DNA of 64,000 nucleotides from Fischerella thermalis PCC 7521. Its GTDB lineage: Bacteria > Cyanobacteriota > Cyanobacteriia > Cyanobacteriales > Nostocaceae. The notes beneath the pieces are model-generated. The model did not search any database. It worked only from the letters and a program-made list of their open reading frames with translations, and was not told the DNA's origin. The stretch is taken from positions 124,001-188,000 of the forward strand of contig NZ_AJLL01000005.1 in assembly GCF_000317225.1 (NCBI RefSeq), written 5' to 3'. Both the position numbers and the translations under genes were made by a program. This document shows, piece by piece, positions 9,057-16,408 of this stretch. The first letter of the stretch is position 1; each line of letters begins with the position of its first letter.

Positions 9057-9259
9057 TTAGTCAAGCGGACTACGAACAGCTTTACGACCACGATTGAGTA
9101 CGTGAGTACACATCATCGTAGTTTTTACATCCTTAAGTGTCCTAATAACTCTTGCACTGTGCGGATGTCATAGCCGTTTTGCAACAAATGGGTAGCAAAA
9201 CTGTGGCGAATGGATCGCCGCCTCATTTTGTCAGGCGAGATTTCTTTAAGAGCCAGCAT
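9057..9259 (-). pseudogene. 3' remnant of an integron-type tyrosine recombinase (intI-like)
   Basis: Read on the minus strand, the DNA gives [20 protein letters not shown] then ELLGH, the C-terminal signature of IntI-type recombinases. After ELLGH the frame breaks at about 9128. One frame over, the reading continues [19 protein letters not shown] then VRSPLD and a stop at 9057-9059. The fragment is dead on several grounds: the N-terminal two thirds are missing, there is a frameshift, the catalytic Tyr of the TMxYTH box is Cys, and the box II His is Arg (RSIRHS instead of HxLRHS). It ends in the same KSPLD/RSPLD style as integron integrases. The fragment points away from an attC-like site at 9395-9480, as intI does in integrons. 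Confidence 0.8.
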
Positions 9260-9391
9260 CAAAATTTTCAGAAAATATATGAAACATCTCCCTCAATTGC
9301 TATAGACTTACCGAGTCTCTTTGAGTTGGATAATGGAATAAACGATAAACCTACGATCGTTATACTTGGTCAAGATCCCAAGAGTCGCTAA
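9260..9391 (+). pseudogene. Cassette-like ORF fragment ending at an attC-like site
   Basis: A plus-strand reading frame ends with KPTIVILGQDPKSR and a stop at 9389-9391, four bases before an attC-like core. This is the usual position of a cassette gene's stop. The frame stays open back to 9152, but that part is antisense to the recombinase remnant, so no credible start is visible and the 5' end is presumed lost. The ILGQDP string resembles the active-site stretch of uracil-DNA glycosylases. However, in those enzymes it lies early in a protein of about 220 residues, while here the chain stops right after it. At most this is a truncated relative; the identity is uncertain. Confidence 0.35.
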
Positions 9392-9394
9392 GCC

Positions 9395-9480
9395 ACCTAA
9401 CACTTCGTTGGTGCGGACGGCACAAAGATTATCGGTGGGAGTTCTAGGTTACCTGCCGCTGCACAACTTCACCGTTAATT
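9395..9480 (+). other. attC-like recombination site of an integron cassette
   Basis: acctaac (9395-9401) fits the inverse core RYYYAAC. It is followed by acttcgttggtgcggac, closely resembling the left half of classical attC sites. The right half (9453-9467, ctgccgctgcacaac) is an imperfect inverted repeat of 9407-9421, with a few unpaired bases as expected for attC. The terminal core accgttaatt only partly fits GTTRRRY. The rest of 9481-9761, up to gpmI, shows no further gene. Confidence 0.55.
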
Positions 9481-9761
9481 GTTAATGATCGCCGCATAAG
9501 TACGGACATGCAACCGACCGTATCAGGCCTTTGATCTGTCACACATCCATCACATATTTGATCTGGTTGAATAGCAACTTCGTTTTTAATGCTCAAGATT
9601 TGGTGCATACCACAAAAATAAGAAAAAATTACTAAAGTTTAAGAAATGTCTAAAAAATAGAGAAACTCTTATAAAAGAAGTTAATAAGCACAAATCTACT
9701 TGCGACTGTAGTTAGCAGTGGTATCATTCGGGTATTACAAAAAGTAAAGGGCGATTTTATT

Positions 9762-11360
9762 ATGACCAAAGCACCTGTTGCTCCCGTGGTGCTAGTCATT
9801 TTAGACGGATGGGGCTACTGCGAGGAGACAAAAGGAAATGCTATTGCCGCTGCTAAGACTCCGGTAATGGATAGCTTATGGGCAGCATATCCGCATACCC
9901 TTATCCGCACATCAGGAAAAGCGGTAGGGTTGCCAGAGGGTCAAATGGGTAACTCTGAAGTTGGTCACTTGAACATTGGTGCTGGCAGGGTTGTACCCCA
10001 AGAGTTGGTACGCATTTCTGATGCGGTAGAAGATGGTTCCATCTTCAAAAACTCAGCACTTGTCAGCATTTGTCAGGAAGTCCGAAGTCGCAATGGTAAA
10101 TTGCACATCATCGGGCTTTGTTCTGAGGGTGGTGTACACTCCCATGTTAGCCATCTGTTTGGATTACTTGACTTAGCCAAAAGTCAGGAAATATCAGACA
10201 TTTGCATCCATGCAATTACCGATGGTCGCGATACCGCTCCCACAGACGGCGTTAACTCCATCGCATTAATCCAAGACTACATTGATCGGATCGGAGTCGG
10301 ACGCATAGTAACCCTCAGTGGTCGCTACTATGCAATGGATCGCGATCGCCGTTGGGATCGGGTTCAACGTGCCTATGATGTGATGACAAAAGATAGCTCT
10401 GGCAATGGGCATTCTGCGGAAGAAGTTCTGCAAGCATCCTATGCAGAGGGTGTAACAGACGAGTTTATAGCCCCAGTCAGAATAGCCCCTGGAGCCATAG
10501 AACCAGGAGATGGGGTTATATTTTTCAACTTCCGTCCCGACCGCGCCAGACAACTTACCCAAGCTTTCGTTAGTCCAGAATTTAATGGTTTTGAAAGAAA
10601 GCTGATCACGCCACTGTCCTTTGCCACCTTTACACAATACGACCCAGAATTACCAGTAAAGGTTGCCTTTGAACCACAAAATTTGAGTAATATTCTCGGA
10701 GAAGTAATTTCTCAGCATCATCTCAAACAGTTTCGTACCGCCGAAACTGAAAAATACGCCCACGTTACCTATTTCTTCAATGGTGGACTAGAAGAACCCT
10801 TCCCAGGAGAAGACAGGGAACTAGTTAATAGTCCTATGGTTGCTACCTACGACAAAGCTTCGATGATGTCGGCCAAAGCAGTTACAGATGTGGCAACAGC
10901 AGCTATTGAAAAGGGTATTTATTCTTTAGTTGTAATTAACTATGCTAACCCAGACATGGTGGGACACACTGGTCAGATCCCAGCAACAGTAGAAGCCATT
11001 GAAACTGTAGATCAGTGTTTAGGTCGCCTGCTGACAAGCATCAGTAAAGCTGGAGGTACAGCAATTATTACTGCTGATCACGGCAACGCCGAACATATGA
11101 TAGATGAGAATGGAAATCCCTGGACGGCTCACACTACTAACCCAGTCCCTCTGATTATTGTCGAAGGAGAACAGGCGAAAATCCCTGGTCATGGTGGCAA
11201 TGTTAGCTTGCGTAACGATGGCAAACTAGCTGACATCGCTCCTACAATTTTGCAGATTTTACAGTTGCCTCAACCTCCAGAAATGACTGGGCGATCGCTT
11301 TTGCAACCAACAGAGTACGATGTGCAACTTTCTCGCACACCCGTGCAAGTGGGGCTGTAA
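9762..11360 (+). CDS. gpmI: 2,3-bisphosphoglycerate-independent phosphoglycerate mutase
   Basis: The product has 532 residues, the usual length for the cofactor-independent enzyme that interconverts 3- and 2-phosphoglycerate in glycolysis using two Mn ions. The N-terminal metal-binding LVILDGWGY (about 11-20), the phospho-Ser in MGNSEVGHLNIGAG (about 65-79), the substrate-binding AITDGRDT, and the C-terminal metal ligands in ADHGNAEHM and AHTTNPVP are all visible. It starts at ATG 9762. The gene is followed 88 bases later by secG on the same strand, an order often kept in cyanobacteria, with a heptamer repeat between them. Confidence 0.96.
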   Translation: MTKAPVAPVVLVILDGWGYCEETKGNAIAAAKTPVMDSLWAAYPHTLIRTSGKAVGLPEGQMGNSEVGHLNIGAGRVVPQELVRISDAVEDGSIFKNSALVSICQEVRSRNGKLHIIGLCSEGGVHSHVSHLFGLLDLAKSQEISDICIHAITDGRDTAPTDGVNSIALIQDYIDRIGVGRIVTLSGRYYAMDRDRRWDRVQRAYDVMTKDSSGNGHSAEEVLQASYAEGVTDEFIAPVRIAPGAIEPGDGVIFFNFRPDRARQLTQAFVSPEFNGFERKLITPLSFATFTQYDPELPVKVAFEPQNLSNILGEVISQHHLKQFRTAETEKYAHVTYFFNGGLEEPFPGEDRELVNSPMVATYDKASMMSAKAVTDVATAAIEKGIYSLVVINYANPDMVGHTGQIPATVEAIETVDQCLGRLLTSISKAGGTAIITADHGNAEHMIDENGNPWTAHTTNPVPLIIVEGEQAKIPGHGGNVSLRNDGKLADIAPTILQILQLPQPPEMTGRSLLQPTEYDVQLSRTPVQVGL

Positions 11361-11400
11361 AAAGTTAATAATAGTGAATTATGAATGAGAATTTAATACA

Positions 11401-11434
11401 ATTCATAATTCATAATTCATAATTCATAATTCAC
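11401..11434. repeat. Heptanucleotide tandem repeat, attcata x 4.7
   Basis: Four perfect attcata units and a partial fifth lie between gpmI and secG, ending 15 bases before the secG start. This is an STRR-type repeat. It could affect spacing of a secG promoter or leader, but no evidence for that is visible. Confidence 0.85.
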
Positions 11435-11448
11435 AAACATTTTCCACT

Positions 11449-11682
11449 ATGACCGTTTCTAACGTTGTACAAGGTATCTGGGTTTTTTCTGCAATTGCTT
11501 TAATAGTCCTAGTGTTGTTGCATAGCCCCAAAGGTGATGGTATCGCAGCCATTGGTGGACAAGCCCAATTATTTAGCAGCACTAAAAGTGCAGAAAAAAC
11601 ATTAAACCAAGTAACTTGGGCTTTGACAGTCATTTTTCTTAGTTTATCTGTGGTTTTGAGCGCTGGTTGGCTGCCTAAATAG
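11449..11682 (+). CDS. secG: SecG, preprotein translocase subunit
   Basis: The product has 77 residues, typical for SecG. Two membrane helices (about 6-25 and 51-72) flank the conserved cytoplasmic loop with LLHSPKGDGIAAIGGQAQLF, containing the GxGxxxxGGxxQ-like stretch and the SSTKSAEKTLNQVTW segment. SecG assists SecYE and SecA in moving proteins across the thylakoid or plasma membrane. It starts at ATG 11449. It follows gpmI on the same strand and may be co-transcribed with it. Confidence 0.92.
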   Translation: MTVSNVVQGIWVFSAIALIVLVLLHSPKGDGIAAIGGQAQLFSSTKSAEKTLNQVTWALTVIFLSLSVVLSAGWLPK

Positions 11683-11711
11683 AAGTGTGAGGAGTGGGGG
11701 AAGTGTGAGAA

Positions 11712-12611
11712 GTGGTGAAGAAGACAAGGAAGACAAAGGAGACAAACGATTCATTGGTTCCCAACCAACAACCACTAACCACTAACCACCAAACAACTAC
11801 TAACATCCCAACAAGTTTAATTTGGCAACGTTTACTAGCATTTATAGGATTAGCTATAATCACGGGACTGCTGTTTATCTTAACTAACGTGCAGTCCTTT
11901 GCTGATTTTTCATATTCTCCCAGTTTCTCAACAAAATACTACGACATCACAAATCTTCCCCCCATCACCCTAGCCCCCTATCACCCCACCACTCTAGCTT
12001 CACCAAAACCCCATCCCCTACCTTCCACACTGATGCGGTGGCAAGATACAACTAATAGCGGTGACTACTTTTCTCAAGTTGCAACAACGCCAGTAGGTTA
12101 TTTAGTTTGGTCACAGTTTCCAGTTAAGGTTTACATAGAAACACCATCAACAATAGATCCTAAGCAAGCCCAAGCGTGGGTTAATAGTGTCTTGCAGGCT
12201 GTAAAAGAGTGGAGTGCTTATTTACCTTTACAGGTAGTCGAAAAACAGGAAGTAGCTGATATTACTGTTATACGGAAAACCCCACCACTGCAAAAGTTGC
12301 CTAATAGCAATATTCCCCGTGCGCGTTCCGCTCAAACCACTTACGAATTTTACAATAATAAAAATATTTTATACCATCGCTTTACTATCCTGCTTAGTCC
12401 CAGCCAAACAGGACAATATCTTTTAGCTGCTGCTCGCCACGAACTAGGTCATGCTTTAGGAATATGGGGACATAGCCAGCTACAGAGTGATTCTTTATAC
12501 TTTTCTCAAGTTCGCAATCCCCCACCAATTTCTGCCAGAGATGTGAACACACTGAAGCGGGTTTATGAACAACCAACTTGTTTGGGGTGGACTTTACAAC
12601 GAACTATTTAG
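11712..12611 (+). CDS. Membrane-anchored matrixin-like zinc metalloprotease
   Basis: Up to 299 residues. The C-terminal domain contains ARHELGHALGIWGHS (about 244-258), the extended zinc motif HExxHxxGxxxH of metzincins, so a peptidase is likely. One membrane helix (about 37-58) places the catalytic domain outside the cytoplasm. The start is uncertain. The GTG at 11712 lies in a dispersed repeat, and the first 30 residues (rich in K, T, N, Q) are translated repeat sequence. A TTG start near 11757 is an alternative, and there is no ATG before residue 107. The substrate is unknown. The stop codon borrows the first G of a small inverted-repeat element that begins at 12611. Confidence 0.8.
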   Translation: MVKKTRKTKETNDSLVPNQQPLTTNHQTTTNIPTSLIWQRLLAFIGLAIITGLLFILTNVQSFADFSYSPSFSTKYYDITNLPPITLAPYHPTTLASPKPHPLPSTLMRWQDTTNSGDYFSQVATTPVGYLVWSQFPVKVYIETPSTIDPKQAQAWVNSVLQAVKEWSAYLPLQVVEKQEVADITVIRKTPPLQKLPNSNIPRARSAQTTYEFYNNKNILYHRFTILLSPSQTGQYLLAAARHELGHALGIWGHSQLQSDSLYFSQVRNPPPISARDVNTLKRVYEQPTCLGWTLQRTI

Positions 12612-12767
12612 GCGTTGTATATTCGAGGGATGAAAATCATCAACAGTAGAGACGTTGCAGTGCAACGTCTCTACAAAATCTGCAACGTCTCTACAAAATC
12701 TGCAACGTCTCTACAAAATCGATGGGGTGCAATTTTATCCGCTATCATCGCAAAATTATGCAATGCC
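12611..12767. mobile_element. MITE-like element, family A (with internal tandem repeat)
   Basis: The ends ggcgttgtata and tatgcaatgcc are inverted copies with one mismatch. The sub-terminal stretches (tattcgagggatgaaaatcat and atcatcgcaaaatta) match those of the 112-bp element at 16020-16131. The interior differs: it holds a 29-base palindrome (12646-12674) and three exact 20-bp direct repeats (12661-12720). No protein is encoded. No convincing target duplication is seen here. Confidence 0.6.
12646..12720. repeat. Palindrome gtagagacgttgca and three exact 20-bp tandem repeats
   Basis: gtagagacgttgca is followed after one base by its exact complement. The right arm starts a run of three identical units tgcaacgtctctacaaaatc (12661-12720). 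The gtagagacg/cgtctctac theme recurs as a palindrome at 57389-57414 between pstS and pstC. Confidence 0.85.
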
Positions 12768-12768
12768 A

Positions 12769-13048
12769 TTATTTATCTTCATTTTTAAACACTTGTTGAG
12801 AAGCCCACTGAAGTAAACCGGAAAATAAACGATAAACTGCCTGTGATAAATTGGCAGAACCAACAAATACTTCAGGCTTGTGATTCTTAGCTGCACTCCA
12901 AATCGCATTTGCCACATCTTCAGGTTTCTCGATCATAGGATTTTGGAAAAGATTTTCAATTCAAGGGGCGACGCTTACGGGCAAATAATAAAGCTGTTGC
13001 TTTACCAAGACCTTCAGAGCCGCCTGTAATTAGTACTGTAGGAGCCAT
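12769..13048 (-). pseudogene. Short-chain dehydrogenase/reductase pseudogene with internal deletion
   Basis: On the minus strand an ATG at 13048 begins MAPTVLITGGSEGLGKATA, the Rossmann TGxxxGxG nucleotide-binding start of SDR enzymes. It runs about 27 residues, to ARKRRP, before a stop. The remaining DNA up to 12769 encodes an SDR-type C-terminus (MIEKPEDVANAIWSAAKNHK and a tail ending NEDK). The middle, with the YxxxK catalytic site and perhaps 170 or more residues, is absent, so the gene cannot make an active enzyme. The stop codon abuts a family A element, which may have taken part in the deletion. Confidence 0.8.
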
Positions 13049-13392
13049 ATCTTAATAAATACAAAACTATTGACTGTTTTTTAGTTTGGTTAATTTTTTT
13101 ATAAAAACTTCTGACTTCTGTTAGATTTTATTAGCGAATTTAGAGTTAGTATGATGCTTTTAACTAATTATTCTATTGTTTTATTTAGCTACTTCATTAA
13201 CGATCAAAAACTCTAGACATAGCATATTTATCAAAATTTGGCTTGGTGGCAACTACCCGGAATTTATAAACTCAGACAGTCAATATAGCAATCCTAAACC
13301 AAAGTGCTATTTTTGCTCATAAATTAAGTTCCTGTCTCGAAGCTAGGGAACGGTGAATAGAAAACAGGGAATAGAGATTTATTTAGCAGTAA
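13049..13392. other. AT-rich intergenic stretch without a recognised gene
   Basis: No open frame with codon use like the neighbours, no tRNA-like fold and no strong hairpin is seen. atatagcaatcctaa near 13284 resembles the end of the element at 59019-59126. Confidence 0.4.
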
Positions 13393-13640
13393 ACCCATAA
13401 TTCATCAGCGTCCATCGGTGTTTATCTGTGTGCATCTGTGTTCGCTATCTCAAAAATCAAACTACTCACGAATAACCCACCTGTAGTCAAATTTTCCAAA
13501 AATAAAATAGCCCACCCATAATCCATCAGCGTCCATCGGTGTATGCTGCGGGAAGCCGCCCTTAAGGGCGTCTAAATCTGTGTTTATCTGTGTTCGATAC
13601 TTCAAATATCAAACCACTCACGAATCATCCACCTGTGATT
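13393..13640. repeat. Direct duplication of about 100 bp, second copy carrying a nested 32-bp repeat
   Basis: Copy 1 (about 13393-13490) and copy 2 (about 13513-13640) share cccataatycatcagcgtcc, atcggtgt, tgtgttcg, and a stretch around actcacgaat...cccacctgt. Copy 2 has an extra 32 bases (about 13542-13574) matching, in reverse, the tagacgc...gcttcccg dispersed repeat seen at 6250-6375 and 21589-21629. Copy 2 overlaps the last codons of the following minus-strand gene. Confidence 0.7.
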
Positions 13641-14268
13641 CTGGCAAAGATGGACGTATGCACAGATATAGTAAAGGGCCAAATAACGGAACTAAAGCTA
13701 TCAGCCAAAATATTCCAGAACTCTTCCAACCACGCCGCACCATATCATCCCCCAACAAAGCAGGAAATAATACACATAGCAGACAAAAATCACAGCTCAT
13801 CACATTAATAAAGCGGCTATTTTGCCACTGCTGGACAAAATTACTCCAATCACCTTGTCCAATACCATAGCCAACCAAAATCGCTGTTCCAATAGTCAGG
13901 ACAACACCCGTCCAACGAGAATCTAAGATTTTGAGCAAAACATTCTTCGCACCAGAAAACTGCGGATTTGTTTCTCTGAGAGCCAAATATGGTAACAAAG
14001 CAAACGCCCCTACAGCAAAAGAAGCAGCAGTAAATGGCCAAGCTGGAATTTTTTGCCCTCGACCATCAACAAACAGGACTGCACTGAAAACAATGGGCCA
14101 AATACCCATAATATTGAACAGTACAATCACCAAGGGATTAATACCTTGCCATTGACCAGTAGATAGATTTTTAATCAACTCAAAAGTATCGGGTTGATTG
14201 GGAGGAGCAAACAAGAAAGCATACGCAATCAATCCTAGCCAAAGCAACCCAAAAGCAATTTTTCTCAT
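13618..14268 (-). CDS. Conserved-looking polytopic membrane protein of unknown function
   Basis: The product has 216 residues with about five to six hydrophobic segments (about 5-21, 45-66, 78-95, 118-135, 155-172 and 183-203). It has no catalytic motif that I recognise. The ATG at 14268 overlaps the hrcA stop region by four bases (ATGA arrangement), so it is translationally coupled to hrcA. Its C-terminal residues [10 protein letters not shown] are encoded inside the duplicated segment 13513-13640, so the present C-terminus may have been shaped by that repeat. A link to heat-shock control is suggested only by the operon position. Confidence 0.75.
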   Translation of the reverse strand: MRKIAFGLLWLGLIAYAFLFAPPNQPDTFELIKNLSTGQWQGINPLVIVLFNIMGIWPIVFSAVLFVDGRGQKIPAWPFTAASFAVGAFALLPYLALRETNPQFSGAKNVLLKILDSRWTGVVLTIGTAILVGYGIGQGDWSNFVQQWQNSRFINVMSCDFCLLCVLFPALLGDDMVRRGWKSSGIFWLIALVPLFGPLLYLCIRPSLPESQVDDS

Positions 14269-15356
14269 GAGGGATTTAGATAACTGAAAGCCTCCGATAA
14301 ATACTCAGCAGCAGCAGCAACTAATGCGATCGCTCCTTCGTAATCTAGGCGTGTTGGCCCCAAAACTCCCACGCTTCCTACCTGTGATGAACCACGGCGG
14401 TAGGTGGAAGAAATTAGACTACAGTTACGAATTGGTTCAAGAGGATTCTCTGAACCAATCCTCACTGTTACCCGTGGTTTACCCACTTCCTCAGTCTCAT
14501 TTTCCTCAAATATTAATCTCCACAGTTGTTCTTGTTCTTCCTCCAATAGTTGGATGATAGTTTGCACCTGTTGTAATTGAGCAAACTCTGGTTGTCGTAA
14601 AACTTCTGCCATCCCACGCACCATGATTTGTGTAACGCCTGGCGTCAAACTGCGACGACTAAATTCTGCCAGGGAATTTTTTAAGTACTCACCATAGTGC
14701 TGAAATTCCCGATCTAAATCACTCCAATTGAGATTAGCTACCTCTAACAAACTGCGCCCGCGTAATTGGCTATTTAAAAAGTTAGAAACAAGTTGTAATT
14801 CCCGATCTATCACTTCTGGATCAAATTGTGTGTTTTTGCCTTTTGGTGGCAAATCTAATAATGCTGAATGTGTTTCATAATTATCCGTAACTACGATCAG
14901 CATGACTCGTCCGACTTCAATTTGCACCAATTGCAAATGCCGCACCATAGCACTGACATTTTGTGGTATTGTAATCAAGGTGATGCAGCCGCTGAGGGTC
15001 GCTAAAATTTGGGCTGCCCCTTGTAATAAGCTTTCTAGACTACTATCTTCCCAATTCAAGCTATTTTGTAGTGTCGCTTCTACTTGTCTGGCTAGAGTTT
15101 CCGAAGGTGTGATCAACTGATCAACATAAATTCGATAGCCAGAGTCAGAAGGTACTCGCCCAGCAGAAGTGTGTGGTTGATAAAGTAGCCCGGCTTTTTC
15201 TAACACACCCATAGCGTTACGAATCGTGGCTGAGCTAACACCCAAGTTGTACTCTTCTAGCAGGGCTTTGGAGCCAACAGGCTCTGCTGTGGCGATGTAG
15301 TGACGTACTGTTGCCCAAAGAATGTGCTGTTGACGATTGGTTAGCTGGACTTGCAT
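14265..15356 (-). CDS. hrcA: Heat-inducible transcription repressor HrcA
   Basis: The product has 363 residues, the family's normal length. The N-terminal winged helix-turn-helix (about 1-75) carries [26 protein letters not shown], and [18 protein letters not shown], followed by [19 protein letters not shown], the classic HrcA signature. A GAF-like dimerisation region follows, with [20 protein letters not shown] near the C-terminus. HrcA binds CIRCE operators of groESL and dnaK-type operons and is kept active by GroEL. No CIRCE inverted repeat was found in the 340 bases upstream, so autoregulation is not evident here. The coupled downstream gene is a membrane protein. Confidence 0.95.
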   Translation of the reverse strand: MQVQLTNRQQHILWATVRHYIATAEPVGSKALLEEYNLGVSSATIRNAMGVLEKAGLLYQPHTSAGRVPSDSGYRIYVDQLITPSETLARQVEATLQNSLNWEDSSLESLLQGAAQILATLSGCITLITIPQNVSAMVRHLQLVQIEVGRVMLIVVTDNYETHSALLDLPPKGKNTQFDPEVIDRELQLVSNFLNSQLRGRSLLEVANLNWSDLDREFQHYGEYLKNSLAEFSRRSLTPGVTQIMVRGMAEVLRQPEFAQLQQVQTIIQLLEEEQEQLWRLIFEENETEEVGKPRVTVRIGSENPLEPIRNCSLISSTYRRGSSQVGSVGVLGPTRLDYEGAIALVAAAAEYLSEAFSYLNPS

Positions 15357-15698
15357 AGCTAATGTTTACCAAAGCAAAATTTTAATTAGTTTTTAAAAAC
15401 AAAAATTATTAAGATGAGAAGCAAAAAGCATTAATATTTAGTTAAGCAAAATAGTAAATAATTGAAGTATCTGAAAATACGTTACAACAAATCTATCTTT
15501 TATCTCTCACAAAAGTATCTTTAAAAAGACTTTGATATACATGTGAAAACTTGCTCACTGCAAAATCCTTCTGAATCTCAATAATCTTTACTTAGATTTA
15601 CGCAAATTGGCAGCTCAAAAGTATTGGTAATTACTAAGTGAAAATTATTCACTCTTAAGTTCAGAATAGCAAAAAAAACTTACAATCGTCATTTACGG
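15357..15698. other. AT-rich intergenic region upstream of hrcA
   Basis: The region holds the hrcA leader and the downstream end of the rhodanese gene. I looked for a CIRCE repeat (TTAGCACTC-N9-GAGTGCTAA) and saw none. No small gene or terminator is supportable. Confidence 0.4.
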
Positions 15699-16112
15699 TT
15701 AATACACAGGAATTGAAGGGTCAACTAACATGGAGTAGGCATCAATACCACCAGAAATATTTTTCACATTTGTAAATCCTTGATTAACCAGCCACTGACA
15801 CATCTGAGCAGAACGAATGCCATAATGACAAAGTACCAAGGTTTCAGCATCAGGATCTAAGCGCGTGTGAATTTCATTTCCCCATTCAGCAAATCCACTT
15901 AGAGGCAAGTTAACAAAACCCTCAATGTGAGCGATCGCGACTTCCTGTGGTTCACGCACGTCCACAAGCTGAAGATTAGGCTCACCTTGGGACAAACGTT
16001 GGGCGAGTTCTTCTACACTGGCGTTGCATAAAATGGGGATGAATAATGAACCGCCAAGATGCCAAGAATGCCAAGAATTGAGTTTTTCAATTAAAAGAGA
16101 AAATAAAATCAT
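15699..16112 (-). CDS. Rhodanese-domain protein with its 5' end replaced by an inserted element
   Basis: The rhodanese domain runs from SVEELAQRL to the end, with QLVDVREPQEV, INLPL-like VNLPLSGFAEW, and the active-site loop LCHYGIRS, whose Cys would carry the persulfide sulfur. The original start was probably ATG 16168 (MTPQAITQISVE). A 112-bp element at 16020-16131, with a 10-bp target duplication, now splits it. The original frame hits a stop (ggatga) inside the element. The domain is still complete. It could be translated from an ATG at 16112, or a TTG at 16127, inside the element, adding a foreign leader of about 30 residues rich in Trp, Leu and Ile. Whether the hybrid is expressed is unknown. 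Confidence 0.75.
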   Translation of the reverse strand: MILFSLLIEKLNSWHSWHLGGSLFIPILCNASVEELAQRLSQGEPNLQLVDVREPQEVAIAHIEGFVNLPLSGFAEWGNEIHTRLDPDAETLVLCHYGIRSAQMCQWLVNQGFTNVKNISGGIDAYSMLVDPSIPVY

Positions 16113-16131
16113 CCCGCAAATATGCAACGCC
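16020..16131. mobile_element. 112-bp MITE-like element, family A, with 10-bp target duplication
   Basis: The ends ggcgttgcata (16020-16030) and tatgcaacgcc (16121-16131) are exact inverted repeats of 11 bp. The flanks cttctacact at 16010-16019 and 16132-16141 are identical 10-bp direct repeats. Removing the element and one flank restores a continuous rhodanese reading frame (QISVEELAQ). The interior has ccaagaatgccaagaa and gagtttttcaatt, and no coding capacity for a transposase. Confidence 0.85.
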
Positions 16132-16168
16132 CTTCTACACTAATTTGGGTAATGGCTTGAGGTGTCAT
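16132..16168 (-). pseudogene. Orphaned 5' end of the rhodanese gene
   Basis: ATG 16168 begins MTPQAITQISVE, which joins in frame with ELAQRLSQGEP of the rhodanese gene if the inserted element and one target copy are removed. It is now followed by the element and a stop codon within 20 codons. Confidence 0.75.
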
Positions 16169-16408
16169 TCCGATTTTAAACTTTAGATTGGAGATTTTTC
16201 CTAGATACTATTTATGTTTGCAGAAAATAGTCATCTTGACCAGGAAAAAATACTTACAGGACTTTGAGCAATACTTTCCGTATCAGGCAACGGAGAACTA
16301 TTAACAGGGAACAGCTGGAAGAATGTGTAATTTATTTTCTAATGTTACTTATTTCTCTATCCCCTATCCCCTCATAATTGATAATTAGTAACTGAAAACA
16401 GGTAATTT

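Noticed and set aside
9152-9260. 5' part of the 79-codon plus-strand frame as a gene start
   Set aside because: This stretch is antisense to the clearly recognisable recombinase remnant ([16 protein letters not shown]), so the plus-strand reading there is a shadow.
12661-12720. Three 20-bp direct repeats as a possible CRISPR array
   Set aside because: The units are contiguous with no spacers and lie inside a small inverted-repeat element; no cas genes are nearby.
15357-15698. CIRCE operator upstream of hrcA
   Set aside because: No TTAGCACTC-N9-GAGTGCTAA or close variant is visible on either strand.
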